Translations under genes and position numbers: made by a program
Part shown: one piece after another, positions 7,726-16,988 of the stretch
How positions within the stretch are numbered: position 1 is the first letter of the stretch
Layout of the letters: every line of letters starts with the position of its first letter
The notes under the pieces: model-generated
Told to the model about the DNA's origin: nothing
What the model saw: the letters and a program-made list of their open reading frames with translations, nothing else
Databases searched by the model: none
From: Intrasporangium calvum DSM 43043
GTDB taxonomy: Bacteria; Actinomycetota; Actinomycetes; Actinomycetales; Dermatophilaceae
Direction: 5' to 3'
DNA length: 64,000 nt
Assembly: GCF_000184685.1 (NCBI RefSeq)
Contig: NC_014830.1
Location: 186,001 to 250,000, forward strand

Positions 7726-8838
7726 TCAGGTGATGGGGACGCGGACGGTCAGGGCCGCGGGGCGGACGGTCGCGTTGATCTCGGTGGCCTCGCCGACGAC
7801 GTCGCCGTCGACCTGCACGGGCAGGGGATGGTCGACGCGCACCCTGATCTCGCGACAGACCTTGTGGTCGAGCGTGGAGTGACCCTTGCGCTGTCGGGTG
7901 AGGACACGAGCGATGACCGGGGCCCACCCGACGAAGCCGCGGGGCGAGGCGATGACGACGTCGAGCTGCTGGTCGTCGACGCGGGCGTCGGGCATGAGGA
8001 CCAGGCCGCCGAGCAGCCGACCACAGTTGCCGATGACGACGGCGCGGGCCCGACGCTTGAACTCCGGCTCCGCGTCGAGCCGGACCTGGGTGCGGAACTC
8101 CGGGGACACGAGGTGCTTGAAGCCGGTCAGCAGGTAGGCCGCCCAGCCGACGCGCTGCTTGAGGGCCTCGTTGGTGCCGCCCATGATGAGGGCGTCGAGA
8201 CCCATGCCGGCCATGACGAGGAACTGTTGGGTGACCAGCTCGCCACCGCCGACCGGCTGCCCGTGCGCGTCCATCTCTCCGATGACGACCTCGCCGACGT
8301 CGATGCGGCGGTTCCGCCCCGTGAGTGCGACCCGGACGGCCTCGTCGAGAGCGAGCACCGGCAGGTCGAGATTGCGCGCGAGCAGGTTGCCGGTCCCCGC
8401 CGGGAGGATGCCGAGGGGCGTCTCCGTGCCGATGAGGCCGCTCGCGACGGCGCGCACCGTGCCGTCGCCGCCGAGGCTGCAGACGACGCTCGCCCCCTCG
8501 GCCACGGCCCGCTCGGCCTGGCCGGTGCCAGGGTCGGCCACGGTCGTCTCGTAGAAGAGGGGGTCACCCCAGCCGCAGGCGTGCGAGGTCGAGGTGATCC
8601 GCTCGTGGATCATCGGCAGGTCGGCGAACTTCGTCGGGTTGACGACGACGGCCGCCCGCTTGAGGGCGGTGCTGCGCTGGCCCGAGCGGAACTGGTCGCG
8701 ACTGGGACGACCCCGCCCGCGCCGGCGCCGCAGGGCGGTCGTCGAGCGAGCAGCGGTCCGCGTGCCCAGGACGACCCCGACCCCGAGTGCCAGCGCCACG
8801 ATGCCGGCGATGATCCACGGCAGGTAGTCGTTGGGCAC
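7726..8838 (-). CDS. Diacylglycerol kinase-family lipid kinase
   Basis: 370-residue protein with an N-terminal membrane anchor (WIIAGIVALALGVGVVLG), then the DAGK catalytic domain: VVVNPTKF, the nucleotide loop SLGGDGTVRAV and the GTGNLLARN motif. It probably phosphorylates a lipid at the membrane; the substrate cannot be told. The C-terminal half matches the YegS/LCB5-like beta-sandwich (VDGDVVGEATEI). The GTG start is supported by TAGATT exactly 6 nt upstream, a leaderless-type -10. Convergent with the efeB remnant. Confidence 0.85.
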   Translation of the reverse strand: MPNDYLPWIIAGIVALALGVGVVLGTRTAARSTTALRRRRGRGRPSRDQFRSGQRSTALKRAAVVVNPTKFADLPMIHERITSTSHACGWGDPLFYETTVADPGTGQAERAVAEGASVVCSLGGDGTVRAVASGLIGTETPLGILPAGTGNLLARNLDLPVLALDEAVRVALTGRNRRIDVGEVVIGEMDAHGQPVGGGELVTQQFLVMAGMGLDALIMGGTNEALKQRVGWAAYLLTGFKHLVSPEFRTQVRLDAEPEFKRRARAVVIGNCGRLLGGLVLMPDARVDDQQLDVVIASPRGFVGWAPVIARVLTRQRKGHSTLDHKVCREIRVRVDHPLPVQVDGDVVGEATEINATVRPAALTVRVPIT

Positions 8839-8893
8839 CCGAAGAATCTACCGGAGCGTAGGGAGCGCCCTTGCCGCGTCCTACGCTGTGGGC

Positions 8894-9451
8894 ATGAGCG
8901 ACGCGCGCGTGCAGCCCAGCGACCCGGGTCCCGCGGCCCCCGACACGGCGGACTGGACCTGGGTCCTGACTCGGCCCTGCCTCGACTGCGGCTTCGATCC
9001 CGCCGATGTGCGCCCCGACGGCGTCTCCGAGATCCTGCTCGACGCGAGGCGCCGTTTCACGCGGGTGCTCGAGCGGGACGACGTGGCACTCCGCCCGGCG
9101 GAGGGCGTGTGGTCCCCGCTCGAGTACAGCGCCCATGTCCGCGACGTCTGCGATGTGATGCGGGGCCGGCTCGAGCAGATCCTCGCCGCCGGCGGTGCGA
9201 CGGTGCAGTTCGCCAACTGGGACCAGGACGCCGCCGCCGTGGAGAAGTCCTACTGGCGGTCCGACCCGACGGTTCTGCGGCGCGAGCTCGACGCCGCCTT
9301 CGACGCTGCCGCCGCGGCCTTCGCGCGACCGACGCCGGGGCAGTGGTCCTGGCCGGGTCTGCGGAGCAACGGCTCGCCCTTCACCGTTGATACGCTCGGT
9401 CGCTACTTCGTGCACGACGTGCTCCACCACCTCTGGGACGTGCGGGGATGA
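8894..9451 (+). CDS. DinB-like domain protein
   Basis: 185-residue soluble protein of the DinB/YfiT-like four-helix fold. Typical signs are SPLEYSAHVRDVCDVM (first metal His), WSWPGL and the C-terminal pair of histidines in YFVHDVLHHLWDV. Many such proteins are thiol-dependent transferases or metal hydrolases, but the reaction here is unknown. TACGCT lies 6 nt before the ATG at 8894. Its stop overlaps the next gene (ATGA), so the two are probably coupled. Confidence 0.8.
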   Translation: MSDARVQPSDPGPAAPDTADWTWVLTRPCLDCGFDPADVRPDGVSEILLDARRRFTRVLERDDVALRPAEGVWSPLEYSAHVRDVCDVMRGRLEQILAAGGATVQFANWDQDAAAVEKSYWRSDPTVLRRELDAAFDAAAAAFARPTPGQWSWPGLRSNGSPFTVDTLGRYFVHDVLHHLWDVRG

Positions 9452-10506
9452 GCCCCGTCGCAGTCGGCGGGAACGCCCACGCTCTTCCCGAGGCCCGCGT
9501 CCCGGACCCGCGTGAGGCGCCGCCGATCCGCTGGGGGATCCTCGCCCCCGGAGGCATCGCCAACGAGTTCGCCGCCGCCGTCACGGCCGGCACCGCGTCC
9601 ACCGTCGTCGCGGTGGGGTCGCGGAGCGAGCAGCGAGCCCGCGACTTCGCGGACCGGCACCACATCCCCCGGGCCTTCGGCTCCTATGAGGCACTCGTCG
9701 CCGACGAAGCGGTCGACGCCGTCTATGTCGCCTCGCCCCACTCCGAGCACCACGACCACGCGCTGCTCGCGCTCGAAGCCGGCAAGCCGGTCCTCGTCGA
9801 GAAGGCCTTCACCCGCAACGTCACCGAGGCTCGCGCCGTGATCCGCGCCGGCGCGGACCGCGGGCTGCTCGTGGCGGAGGCGATGTGGGCGCGCTACCTG
9901 CCGCACTACGACGTGGTCCGACAGGTCCTCGACGGAGGCGTCCTCGGGGACCTCGTCCTCCTCCGCGCCGACCACTCACAGCTGCTCCACCCGAACGGGC
10001 CGGAACGGCTGGCCCGCCCCGAGCTGGCGGGTGGGGCGCTCCTCGACCTCGGGGTCTACCCGGTGTCCTTCGCCGACCACCTGCTCGGCCCGCCGGCCTC
10101 CGTGGCGGCCCGCGGCTCCCTCACGGAGTGCGGCGTCGACGCGACGGTCGGCATCGTCCTCGCCTACGTCTCAGGAGCGGTCGCCGTACTGACCTGCTCG
10201 ATGCTGGCGCGGACGCCGTGCGCAGCGGAGATCATCGGCACCGAGGCCCGGCTCGAGCTCGACGGCCCGTTCTACGCGCCCACCGCGGTTCGGCTGCTCA
10301 GCCCGGCCGGGGAGGTCCTCGCCGAACGCCCCGGCACCCTGCCCGGCCCGCTCCGTGGGTTCAGCTACCAGGCAGCCGAGTTCGCGCGCTGCCTGTCCGC
10401 CGGCTCCCGCGAGTGTCCCGCCATGCCGCACGCGGCGACGCTCCGGGTCATGTCGACGATGGACGAGATCCGCGCACAGGTCGGGGTGCGCTACCCGGGG
10501 GAGTGA
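9448..10506 (+). CDS. Gfo/Idh/MocA-family oxidoreductase
   Basis: 352-residue NAD(P)-dependent dehydrogenase. The Rossmann fold starts WGILAPGGIANEFAAAV, with the family motif LEAGKPVLVEKAFTRN near residue 110 (EKP-like, with Ala for Pro) and AGGALLDLGVYPVSF in the C-terminal domain. Closest in style to dihydrodiol/xylose dehydrogenases; the substrate is unknown. Starts inside the stop of the DinB-like gene. Convergent with the pentapeptide-DinB gene. Confidence 0.85.
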   Translation: MSPVAVGGNAHALPEARVPDPREAPPIRWGILAPGGIANEFAAAVTAGTASTVVAVGSRSEQRARDFADRHHIPRAFGSYEALVADEAVDAVYVASPHSEHHDHALLALEAGKPVLVEKAFTRNVTEARAVIRAGADRGLLVAEAMWARYLPHYDVVRQVLDGGVLGDLVLLRADHSQLLHPNGPERLARPELAGGALLDLGVYPVSFADHLLGPPASVAARGSLTECGVDATVGIVLAYVSGAVAVLTCSMLARTPCAAEIIGTEARLELDGPFYAPTAVRLLSPAGEVLAERPGTLPGPLRGFSYQAAEFARCLSAGSRECPAMPHAATLRVMSTMDEIRAQVGVRYPGE

Positions 10507-10554
10507 CGACGGCACCGCCCTGCGACGGGGGCGCGCACCGAGGTCGAGTGTGCA

Positions 10555-11370
10555 CTACGTGCCACTGTCACCGGCCTCCAGGACGGAGAGGTCCCGCTCG
10601 GCGAAGAGCCGGTGGTGGTACTCCTCGTTGAGGACGGTGAGCAGGCACTCCCGCACCGGGTAGCTGCGCGGCTCCGGCCAGCCAGGGCCGTCGACCGGTG
10701 TCGTCTGCGCCGCCAACGACTCGTCGGTGAGCCCCTCGAGGAGGCGACCCACCCGGGCCATCCCGTCGTGTCGCAGCGCGAGCGCCTCGTCGAGCGACGG
10801 CCGGGCCGCACGGTCCCGGGGCACGCCCGGGGTGTCCGGCATCTCGTCCCACGGCAGCTCGAGCGGGTGCCAGGGTGACGGGTCGCCCTGGATGGCGCGG
10901 CTGACCCACGAGTCCGTGGCGAACGCCAGGTGGCGGAGCGTCTCGATGAAGGACCACTCGCCGTCGACCGACTGGTAGAGCGCCTCGGCCGGCAGCAGGC
11001 GAGCCCGCTCCACCGTCCCGGCCCAGCGCCGTTCGTTGATCGCCCACGCCTCCCGGAACCCCGCGGGGTCGGTCGGGCGCAGCAGCGTCGGCCGCTCGGG
11101 GTCCCGGCGGTCTAGCTCGGCCTCGACGAGGGGGACGACGTCGACGCCGTTCACCGTCAGGCTGAGGATCTCACCCGAGACGTCGGCCTCCCGGACGAGC
11201 ACACCCCGCAGCTGCGCGCCGGAGAAGTCGACGTCCCGGAAGGCCGCGCCGGTCAGGTCGACGGTCTGGAACCGGGCTCCGGTCAGGTCGACACGGCGCA
11301 GCTGGGCCCCGACCAACCGCACGTGCTCGAACTCCGAACCGGACAGGTCAGCATCGTGGAACCGCTCCAT
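10555..11370 (-). CDS. Pentapeptide-repeat/DinB fusion protein
   Basis: 271 residues. The first 65 or so form pentapeptide repeats (FHDADLSGSEFEHVRLVGAQ and onward, A(D/N)LxX pattern), which fold as a right-handed beta-helix. The rest is a DinB-like helical bundle: SFIETLRHLAFATDSW with the first His, then LTVLNEEYHHRLFAERDL with the metal His pair. TACCGT lies 6 nt upstream of the ATG, a leaderless-type promoter that fixes the start. Function unknown; the same fusion occurs in other actinobacteria. Confidence 0.8.
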   Translation of the reverse strand: MERFHDADLSGSEFEHVRLVGAQLRRVDLTGARFQTVDLTGAAFRDVDFSGAQLRGVLVREADVSGEILSLTVNGVDVVPLVEAELDRRDPERPTLLRPTDPAGFREAWAINERRWAGTVERARLLPAEALYQSVDGEWSFIETLRHLAFATDSWVSRAIQGDPSPWHPLELPWDEMPDTPGVPRDRAARPSLDEALALRHDGMARVGRLLEGLTDESLAAQTTPVDGPGWPEPRSYPVRECLLTVLNEEYHHRLFAERDLSVLEAGDSGT

Positions 11371-11414
11371 CTGACGACGGTAGCCCTCCCGCCGCGCCGG
11401 TGTGTGGGAGCGAG

Positions 11415-11426
11415 CCCAGCGGCATA
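11415..11426 (-). repeat. Dispersed 12-mer, intergenic copy (TATGCCGCTGGG)
   Basis: Exact copy on the minus strand in the short gap between the end of zwf and the start of the pentapeptide-DinB gene. Confidence 0.85.
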
Positions 11427-11443
11427 CGGGATGGGGGTGCGCC

Positions 11444-12877
11444 TCAGGCGCCCATGAGGTTCGGGTCGCGCCAGGGCCGCTCGAAGGGCAGCCGCCACGC
11501 GAACGGGGCGACCAGCTGGTGGATCTGGTTCGGCCCCCACGTCCCCTGTTGGTAGGGGCGCACCGGAGGCGGGTTGTCGAGGAGCGGCTGGCTGATCTCC
11601 CACAGCCGCTCGATCCCCTCGGCCCGCGTGAAGAGCGTCGCGTCCCCACGGGCCGCGTCGTAGATGAGCCGCTCGTACGCCTCGAGCGCCGCACCCGCCC
11701 AGTCGGTGTCCTGCATCGAGAACTGCATCGACAGCTTGTCGAGCGCCATCCCGGGGCCGGGCCGCTTGCCGTAGAACGACAACGACATGCGCGCGCGGTC
11801 CGCGAGGTCGAAGGTCAGGTGGTCGGGCCCGTCGTCGCCGACGCCCGAGCTCGGCGGGAACATCGTCCGCGGTGGCTCCTTGAAGGCGATCGAGATGATC
11901 CGGGCGCCCTCGGACATCCGCTTGCCCGTGCGGAGGAAGAACGGGACCCCCGCCCAGCGCCAGTTGTCCACAAAGCACTTCAGCGCGACGAACGTCTCCG
12001 TCTCGGAGTCCGGGGCGACGCCCTCCTCGTCGCGGTAGCCGACGTACTGCCCCCGCACGACGTCGTGCGGGTCGATCGTGAGCATCGACCGGAAGACCTT
12101 GCTCTTCTCCTCGGTGATCGCCGAGGGCTCGAGCGAGGTCGGCGGCTCCATCGCGGTGAAGGCGAGCACCTGGAACAGGTGCGTGACGACCATGTCGCGG
12201 TAGGCGCCGGTCGCCTCGTAGAAGTCCGCGCGCTGCTCCAGCCCGAGGGTCTCCGGCACGTCGATCTGGATGTGGTCGATGTGGTTGCGGTGCCAGATCG
12301 GCTCGAACAGCCCGTTCGCGAACCGGAACGCGAGGATGTTCTGCGCCGGCTCCTTGCCGAGGAAGTGGTCGATCCGGAAGATCTGCTCCTCGGCGAACAC
12401 CTCGTGGAGCTCGGCGTTGAGCTTCCTGGCGCTCGCGAGGTCGGTGCCGAACGGCTTCTCCATGATGATCCGGCTGCGCTCCACGAGCCCGGCCGCCGCG
12501 ATCTGGCGCACCACGGCCAAGGCTGCGGCCGGTGGCACGGACAGGTAGTGGAGGCGTCGCGCGCCCGACCCGAGGATCTCCTCCGAGTCGAGGACGGCCT
12601 GCCGGAGCGCGGCCGGACCCCCGGAGCCGGGGACCCAGTGGATCCGGTCGGCGAACTCGCGCAGGTCCTCGTCCGTCACGTCCCGACTCGAGTGCGTGCG
12701 CACCGAGTCGACGACGAGGTCGAGGAACTCGTCGCGGGTCAGGTCCTCGAGACTGGTCGCCACGATGCGCAGGCCCTCGAGCAGCTGCGACTCGTGCAGG
12801 TGCAGCATCCCGGGCAGGAGCTTGCGCTTGGCCAGGTCTCCGGTGGCGCCGAACAGGACAACGGTGGTCGCGGGCAT
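11444..12877 (-). CDS. zwf: Glucose-6-phosphate 1-dehydrogenase
   Basis: First enzyme of the oxidative pentose phosphate pathway, making 6-phosphogluconolactone and NADPH. The 477-residue length is normal. N-terminal nucleotide-binding motif LFGATGDLAKRKL, active-site motif RIDHFLGKEPAQNI near residue 172, and the substrate-binding EKPFGTD segment are all present. GGGGAGG upstream of the ATG gives a ribosome site. It stands alone, without tal, opcA or pgl, so it may be a second, stand-alone zwf of the genome; that is an inference. Confidence 0.95.
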   Translation of the reverse strand: MPATTVVLFGATGDLAKRKLLPGMLHLHESQLLEGLRIVATSLEDLTRDEFLDLVVDSVRTHSSRDVTDEDLREFADRIHWVPGSGGPAALRQAVLDSEEILGSGARRLHYLSVPPAAALAVVRQIAAAGLVERSRIIMEKPFGTDLASARKLNAELHEVFAEEQIFRIDHFLGKEPAQNILAFRFANGLFEPIWHRNHIDHIQIDVPETLGLEQRADFYEATGAYRDMVVTHLFQVLAFTAMEPPTSLEPSAITEEKSKVFRSMLTIDPHDVVRGQYVGYRDEEGVAPDSETETFVALKCFVDNWRWAGVPFFLRTGKRMSEGARIISIAFKEPPRTMFPPSSGVGDDGPDHLTFDLADRARMSLSFYGKRPGPGMALDKLSMQFSMQDTDWAGAALEAYERLIYDAARGDATLFTRAEGIERLWEISQPLLDNPPPVRPYQQGTWGPNQIHQLVAPFAWRLPFERPWRDPNLMGA

Positions 12878-12983
12878 GCGCCCAGCCTCCCCTACCCGTG
12901 CTGCCCGCGCACCCGTTGGGAACTCACGAGAACGTCACGCCGCAAGCGGCCACGGTGCGCCGCGGGGACCTACCGTGGAACGT

Positions 12984-14222
12984 ATGCGCACGCGCCACCG
13001 ACTCACCCGTCTCGTCGTAGCGAGCGTCGCCGCTGCGACCGCCGCCATCGCGGCGATCGGCTTGGCCGCTCAAGCCGCTCAAGCCGCCGACCCTCCCGGG
13101 AAGCCCGACATGGATGTCCGCTTCGCCACCTTCAACGCCTCGCTCAACCGCAACGCGGCCGGTCAGCTCGTCGCCGACCTGTCGACCCCGGACAACGCCC
13201 AGGCCCGGGCGGTCGCCGAGATCATCCAGCGGACCAGCCCGGATGTCCTGCTCATCAACGAGTTCGACTTCTACGAGGACGGGGTCGCGGCGGAGCTCTT
13301 CCGCGACAACTACCTCGAGGTCTCGCAGAACGGCGCCGACCCCGCCGACTACCCCTACTACTTCGTCGCGCCGTCCAACACCGGCATCCCGAGTGGCTTC
13401 GACCTCAACGACAATGGCGTCGTGGGCGGACCGGACGACGCCTACGGCTTCGGGTTCTTCCCGGGCCAGTACGGCATGGTCGTCTACTCGAAGTACCCCA
13501 TCGACGCGGGGGCGGTCCGCACCTTCCAGCACTTCCTGTGGAAGGACCTGCCGGGCAACCTCATGCCCACCGAGTTCTACTCGCCCGAGGAGCAGGCGGT
13601 CCTGCGCCTGTCGAGCAAGTCGCACTGGGACGTGCCCATCTCCATCGGCAAGCACACCGTGCACTTCCTCGTCAGCCACCCGACGCCGCCGACGTTCGAC
13701 GGGCCGGAGGACCGCAACGGCCGCCGGAACAACGACGAGATCCGCTTCTGGGCGGACTACGTCGGCTCGCCGGCCCGGTCCGCCTACGTCTACGACGACG
13801 CGGGCGCCACCGGCGGGCTCCGACCCGGCGAGCTCTTCGTCATCGCCGGGGACCAGAACTCCGACCCCAACGACGGCGACTCCGTCGAGGGCTCGATCGA
13901 GGCGCTGCTGAACCATCCCCGGATCAACACCTCGGTGACGCCCTCCAGCGCGGGAGCCGTCGAGGCGAGCGCGCTCCAGGGCGGGGCGAACCTCTCGCAC
14001 ACCGGCAACCCGGCCTACGACACCGCCGACTTCAACGACAACCCGGCGCCCGGGAACCTCCGGGCCGACTACGTCCTGCCGAGCAGGGCGCTGCGAATCC
14101 TGGACGCAGCCGTCTTCTGGCCGGTCCAGGCAGACCCGCTGTCCCGGCTCACCGGGACGTTCCCGTTCCCCTCGAGCGACCACCGCCTCGTCTGGGTGGA
14201 CGTCCGCCTGCCGCACCGCTGA
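12984..14222 (+). CDS. Secreted endonuclease/exonuclease/phosphatase-family protein
   Basis: 412-residue exported protein: Sec signal peptide (positively charged start, Ala-rich core, AQA-AD cleavage region near residue 35), then an EEP fold. Visible are RFATFNASLN, the metal Glu in LINEFDFYEDG, the Asp/Asn pair in IAGDQNSDPND and the terminal SSDHRLVWVDV. Likely an extracellular phosphodiesterase or phosphatase; the substrate is unknown. TACCGT 7 nt before the ATG suggests leaderless transcription. Followed by a clear hairpin terminator. Confidence 0.85.
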   Translation: MRTRHRLTRLVVASVAAATAAIAAIGLAAQAAQAADPPGKPDMDVRFATFNASLNRNAAGQLVADLSTPDNAQARAVAEIIQRTSPDVLLINEFDFYEDGVAAELFRDNYLEVSQNGADPADYPYYFVAPSNTGIPSGFDLNDNGVVGGPDDAYGFGFFPGQYGMVVYSKYPIDAGAVRTFQHFLWKDLPGNLMPTEFYSPEEQAVLRLSSKSHWDVPISIGKHTVHFLVSHPTPPTFDGPEDRNGRRNNDEIRFWADYVGSPARSAYVYDDAGATGGLRPGELFVIAGDQNSDPNDGDSVEGSIEALLNHPRINTSVTPSSAGAVEASALQGGANLSHTGNPAYDTADFNDNPAPGNLRADYVLPSRALRILDAAVFWPVQADPLSRLTGTFPFPSSDHRLVWVDVRLPHR

Positions 14223-14238
14223 GGCACCACCTTTCCCG

Positions 14239-14250
14239 TATGCCGCTGAG
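14239..14250 (+). repeat. Dispersed 12-mer, intergenic copy (TATGCCGCTGAG)
   Basis: GAG variant, immediately before the terminator stem that follows the phosphoesterase gene. Confidence 0.8.
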
Positions 14251-14283
14251 CTGGCTCCCGCTGTCCGTTACGGTGGGAGCCAG
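14251..14283 (+). terminator. Hairpin terminator
   Basis: CTGGCTCCC (14251-14259) pairs with GGGAGCCAG (14275-14283). It lies 28 nt after the phosphoesterase stop and ahead of the ABC exporter operon. Confidence 0.7.
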
Positions 14284-14391
14284 CCGGGGTTCGGACCCTG
14301 ACTGGACTCAGGGTCGGGCGTGTCGATGCCGGGGTCGGAATCAGGTCCATGACTGATGTGCCGGGCGGTGGCCGACCGGCACCGTGGTCCC

Positions 14392-15291
14392 ATGATCCAC
14401 GTAGACCGACTGACCAAGCGATACGGCCCCTTCACGGCGGTCGACGACATCTCGTTCGAGGTGAGGCCCGGGCAGGTGACCGGCTTCCTCGGCCCGAACG
14501 GCGCGGGCAAGTCCACCGCCATGCGCATCATGGCCGGCCTCACCCCGGCCACGTCCGGCACCGCGACGGTGCTGGGCCGCGCCTACGGGCACCTGCCCAA
14601 CCCGGGTCGCCACGTCGGCGTCCTTCTCGACGCCTCAGCCCAGCACGCGGGGCGCACCGGTCGAGAGATCCTCAGCCTGAGCGCCATCATGATGGGCGTC
14701 GACCGCCGGCGGGTCGACGAGATGCTCGACCTCGTCGGGCTCACCGACAAGGAGGCTGCCCGCCGGGTCCGGAACTACTCCCTCGGCATGCGCCAGCGGC
14801 TGGGCATCGCCAACGCCCTCCTCGGCGACCCGGAGGTCCTCATCCTCGACGAGCCTGCCAACGGGCTCGACCCGGCCGGGATCCGGTGGATGCGGGACCT
14901 GCTCCGCGGCTACGCCAACCAGGGCGGCACGGTGCTGCTCAGCTCGCACCTGCTCAACGAGATCGAGCGCGTCGCCGACGAGATCATCGTCATCGGGCAC
15001 GGTCGGATCGTCGCCCAGGGCACGAAGGACGCGCTGCTGTCCGGCGCCGGCACCTACGTCCGGTCCACCGACGACGCCGGCCTTGCGGCGGCCCTCGCTC
15101 TCGAGGACATCTCGGTCTCACCCGCCGCCACGGGCGGGCTGCACGTCGACGCCGAGCCCATGACGGTCGGCCAGGTCGCCGCCGCATCCGGAGTCGTCCT
15201 CGTCGAGCTCCGGTCCGGCGACAGCCGCGGCCTCGAGGAGATGTTCCTCGAGCTCACGGCGGCGACGGCCCGCGAGGAGGTGGCGGCATGA
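14392..15291 (+). CDS. ABC transporter ATP-binding protein
   Basis: 299-residue ATPase of the CcmA/DrrA exporter type: Walker A GPNGAGKST, signature NYSLGMRQRLGIANAL, Walker B VLILDEPANGLDP and switch His in LLSSHLLNEIERVADE, plus a C-terminal extension of about 90 residues typical of drug/natural-product exporters. Start at 14392 (MIHVDRLTKRYG) matches the family N-terminus. Overlaps the permease gene by 4 nt. Substrate unknown. Confidence 0.9.
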   Translation: MIHVDRLTKRYGPFTAVDDISFEVRPGQVTGFLGPNGAGKSTAMRIMAGLTPATSGTATVLGRAYGHLPNPGRHVGVLLDASAQHAGRTGREILSLSAIMMGVDRRRVDEMLDLVGLTDKEAARRVRNYSLGMRQRLGIANALLGDPEVLILDEPANGLDPAGIRWMRDLLRGYANQGGTVLLSSHLLNEIERVADEIIVIGHGRIVAQGTKDALLSGAGTYVRSTDDAGLAAALALEDISVSPAATGGLHVDAEPMTVGQVAAASGVVLVELRSGDSRGLEEMFLELTAATAREEVAA

Positions 15292-16127
15292 GCACCACCG
15301 TGACGGAACCTGTGGCCTCGCCGACCGCAGAGTCCCCGCTGCCCGCCACCGCGCGGATCCCCGAGCGGATCCCGGGTGAGCGACCCACCGCGGCAATCCC
15401 CTTCTCCCGACTCCTGCTCGTCGAGCTCCGCAAGATGGTCGACACGCGCGCCGGCCGCTGGCTGCTCATCGGGATCGGCGCCGTCATCGCCCTCGCCCTG
15501 ACCATCATGTTCTTCAACGAGTCGGGCCACCACCCGTTCGCCGCCTACCTGCAGGCGACGACGATGCCGATGGCCGTCATCCTGCCCGTGGTGGGCATCC
15601 TGGCCGTGACCTCGGAGTGGTCGCAGCGGACGGGCCTGGTCACCTACACGCTGGAGCCGCGCCGGGCCCGGGTCACGTGGGCGAAGTTCCTCGGCGCGAT
15701 GCTGGCCGGGGTCGCCGCGATCGCCTTGTCCTTGGCCCTCGCCGCCGTGATGCACCAGGGGGCGATCACCCTGCGGGGCTACAGCGGCGACTGGTCGCTC
15801 GACAACAAGGCCCTGCTCGGTGCCTCCTTGTACGTTCTTCTGGGGATCGCTCAGGGCGTCGGCTTCGGAATGCTGCTGCGCAACACCCCGGCCGCCATCG
15901 TGCTCTACTTCGTGCTCCCGATCGCCTGGGGCATCCTCGGCGACCTGGTCAGCTGGCTCGACGGGGCCGCGAGCTGGTTGGACATGAACCGCACCATGAA
16001 CCCGCTCTTCCTCGTCGAGTCGATGACCGGGGAGCAGTGGGCGCAGCTCGCGACCTCGGTCGGGGTCTGGGTCGCCCTCCCGGTCGCGCTCGGGATCTGG
16101 ATGCTCCACCGCGCCGAAGTGAAGTAG
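15288..16127 (+). CDS. ABC transporter permease (ABC-2 type)
   Basis: 279-residue membrane subunit paired with the preceding ATPase (ATGA overlap). After a 35-residue polar N-terminus come hydrophobic segments beginning WLLIGIGAVIALALTIMFF and ending GVWVALPVALGIWML, with the ITSEWS-like cytoplasmic motif (LAVTSEWSQRTGLVTYTLEP) characteristic of ABC-2 permeases. Probably exports a lipid, peptide or drug. Ends 31 bp before a 72-bp repeat. Confidence 0.85.
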   Translation: MSTTVTEPVASPTAESPLPATARIPERIPGERPTAAIPFSRLLLVELRKMVDTRAGRWLLIGIGAVIALALTIMFFNESGHHPFAAYLQATTMPMAVILPVVGILAVTSEWSQRTGLVTYTLEPRRARVTWAKFLGAMLAGVAAIALSLALAAVMHQGAITLRGYSGDWSLDNKALLGASLYVLLGIAQGVGFGMLLRNTPAAIVLYFVLPIAWGILGDLVSWLDGAASWLDMNRTMNPLFLVESMTGEQWAQLATSVGVWVALPVALGIWMLHRAEVK

Positions 16128-16158
16128 CCGGTCCTCGCACCACACCTCCGCCCCTCCC

Positions 16159-16230
16159 GCAACACACCCGCTTACCGAGTGCACCTGTCATCTGCAGACG
16201 GCATGGTCACGCGGTAAGCGGGTGTGTTGC
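16159..16230. repeat. 72-bp inverted-repeat element, copy A
   Basis: Perfect 18-bp arms, GCAACACACCCGCTTACC (16159-16176) and GGTAAGCGGGTGTGTTGC (16213-16230), around a 36-bp centre with TCTGCAGA. It lies between the convergent ABC permease and cbiO, where a bidirectional terminator would sit. Same length and ends as copies B, C and D. Confidence 0.9.
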
Positions 16231-16244
16231 CGGTGCATGGGGGG

Positions 16245-16988
16245 TCACGGAGTCGGGACGGTGAAGCCGTAGGGCAGCTCGAGCCGGTGCCTGGCCATGA
16301 GATCCGCGTCTGCGAGCAGATCCCGGGTGGGCCCGTCCGCGGCGATGACCCCGCCGGACAGGACCACGGCGCGCTCGCACAGCTCGAGGGCGTAGGGCAG
16401 GTCGTGCGTCACCATGAGAACGGTGACGTCGAGGGACCGGAGGATCTCGGCCAGCTCGCGGCGTGACGCCGGGTCGAGGTTCGAGGACGGCTCGTCGAGG
16501 ACGAGGATCTCCGGCTCCATCGCGAGCACGGTGGCGACGGCCACCCGGCGCCGCTGGCCGAAGGACAGGTGGTGCGGCGGGCGGTCGACGAACTCGACCA
16601 TGCCCACCTGGTCGAGGGCCCGGTGGACGCGGCTGTCGAGCTCGTCCCCACGCAGTCCGAGGTTGGCCGGCCCGAACGCCACGTCGTCGCGGACCGTCGG
16701 CATGAAGAGCTGGTCGTCCGGATCCTGGAAGACGATGCCCACACGGCGGCGGATCTCCCGGAGATTGGCCTTCGTCACCGGGAGGCCCGAGACCGTGACG
16801 GCACCAGCACCGGCGGTGAGAATGCCGTTGAGGTGCAGCACCAGAGTGGTCTTCCCGGCACCGTTGGGCCCGAGGAGCGACACTCGCTCGCCCCTGCCCA
16901 CCTGGAGGTCGACGCCGAAGAGAGCCTGGTGCCCGTCGGGGTAGGCGTAGGCGAGCCCGCGAACGTCGAGGACGGGGGCGCCGCTCAT
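16245..16988 (-). CDS. cbiO: ECF-type cobalt/nickel transporter ATPase
   Basis: 247-residue ATPase energising the CbiMNQ complex: Walker A LLGPNGAGKTT, Q-loop GIVFQDPDDQLF (the FQ(N/D)PDDQ form typical of ECF ATPases), signature HLSFGQRRRVAVA, Walker B ILVLDEPSSNLDP and switch VTHDL. Last gene of cbiM-cbiN-cbiQ-cbiO; its ATG overlaps the cbiQ stop. Confidence 0.92.
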   Translation of the reverse strand: MSGAPVLDVRGLAYAYPDGHQALFGVDLQVGRGERVSLLGPNGAGKTTLVLHLNGILTAGAGAVTVSGLPVTKANLREIRRRVGIVFQDPDDQLFMPTVRDDVAFGPANLGLRGDELDSRVHRALDQVGMVEFVDRPPHHLSFGQRRRVAVATVLAMEPEILVLDEPSSNLDPASRRELAEILRSLDVTVLMVTHDLPYALELCERAVVLSGGVIAADGPTRDLLADADLMARHRLELPYGFTVPTP

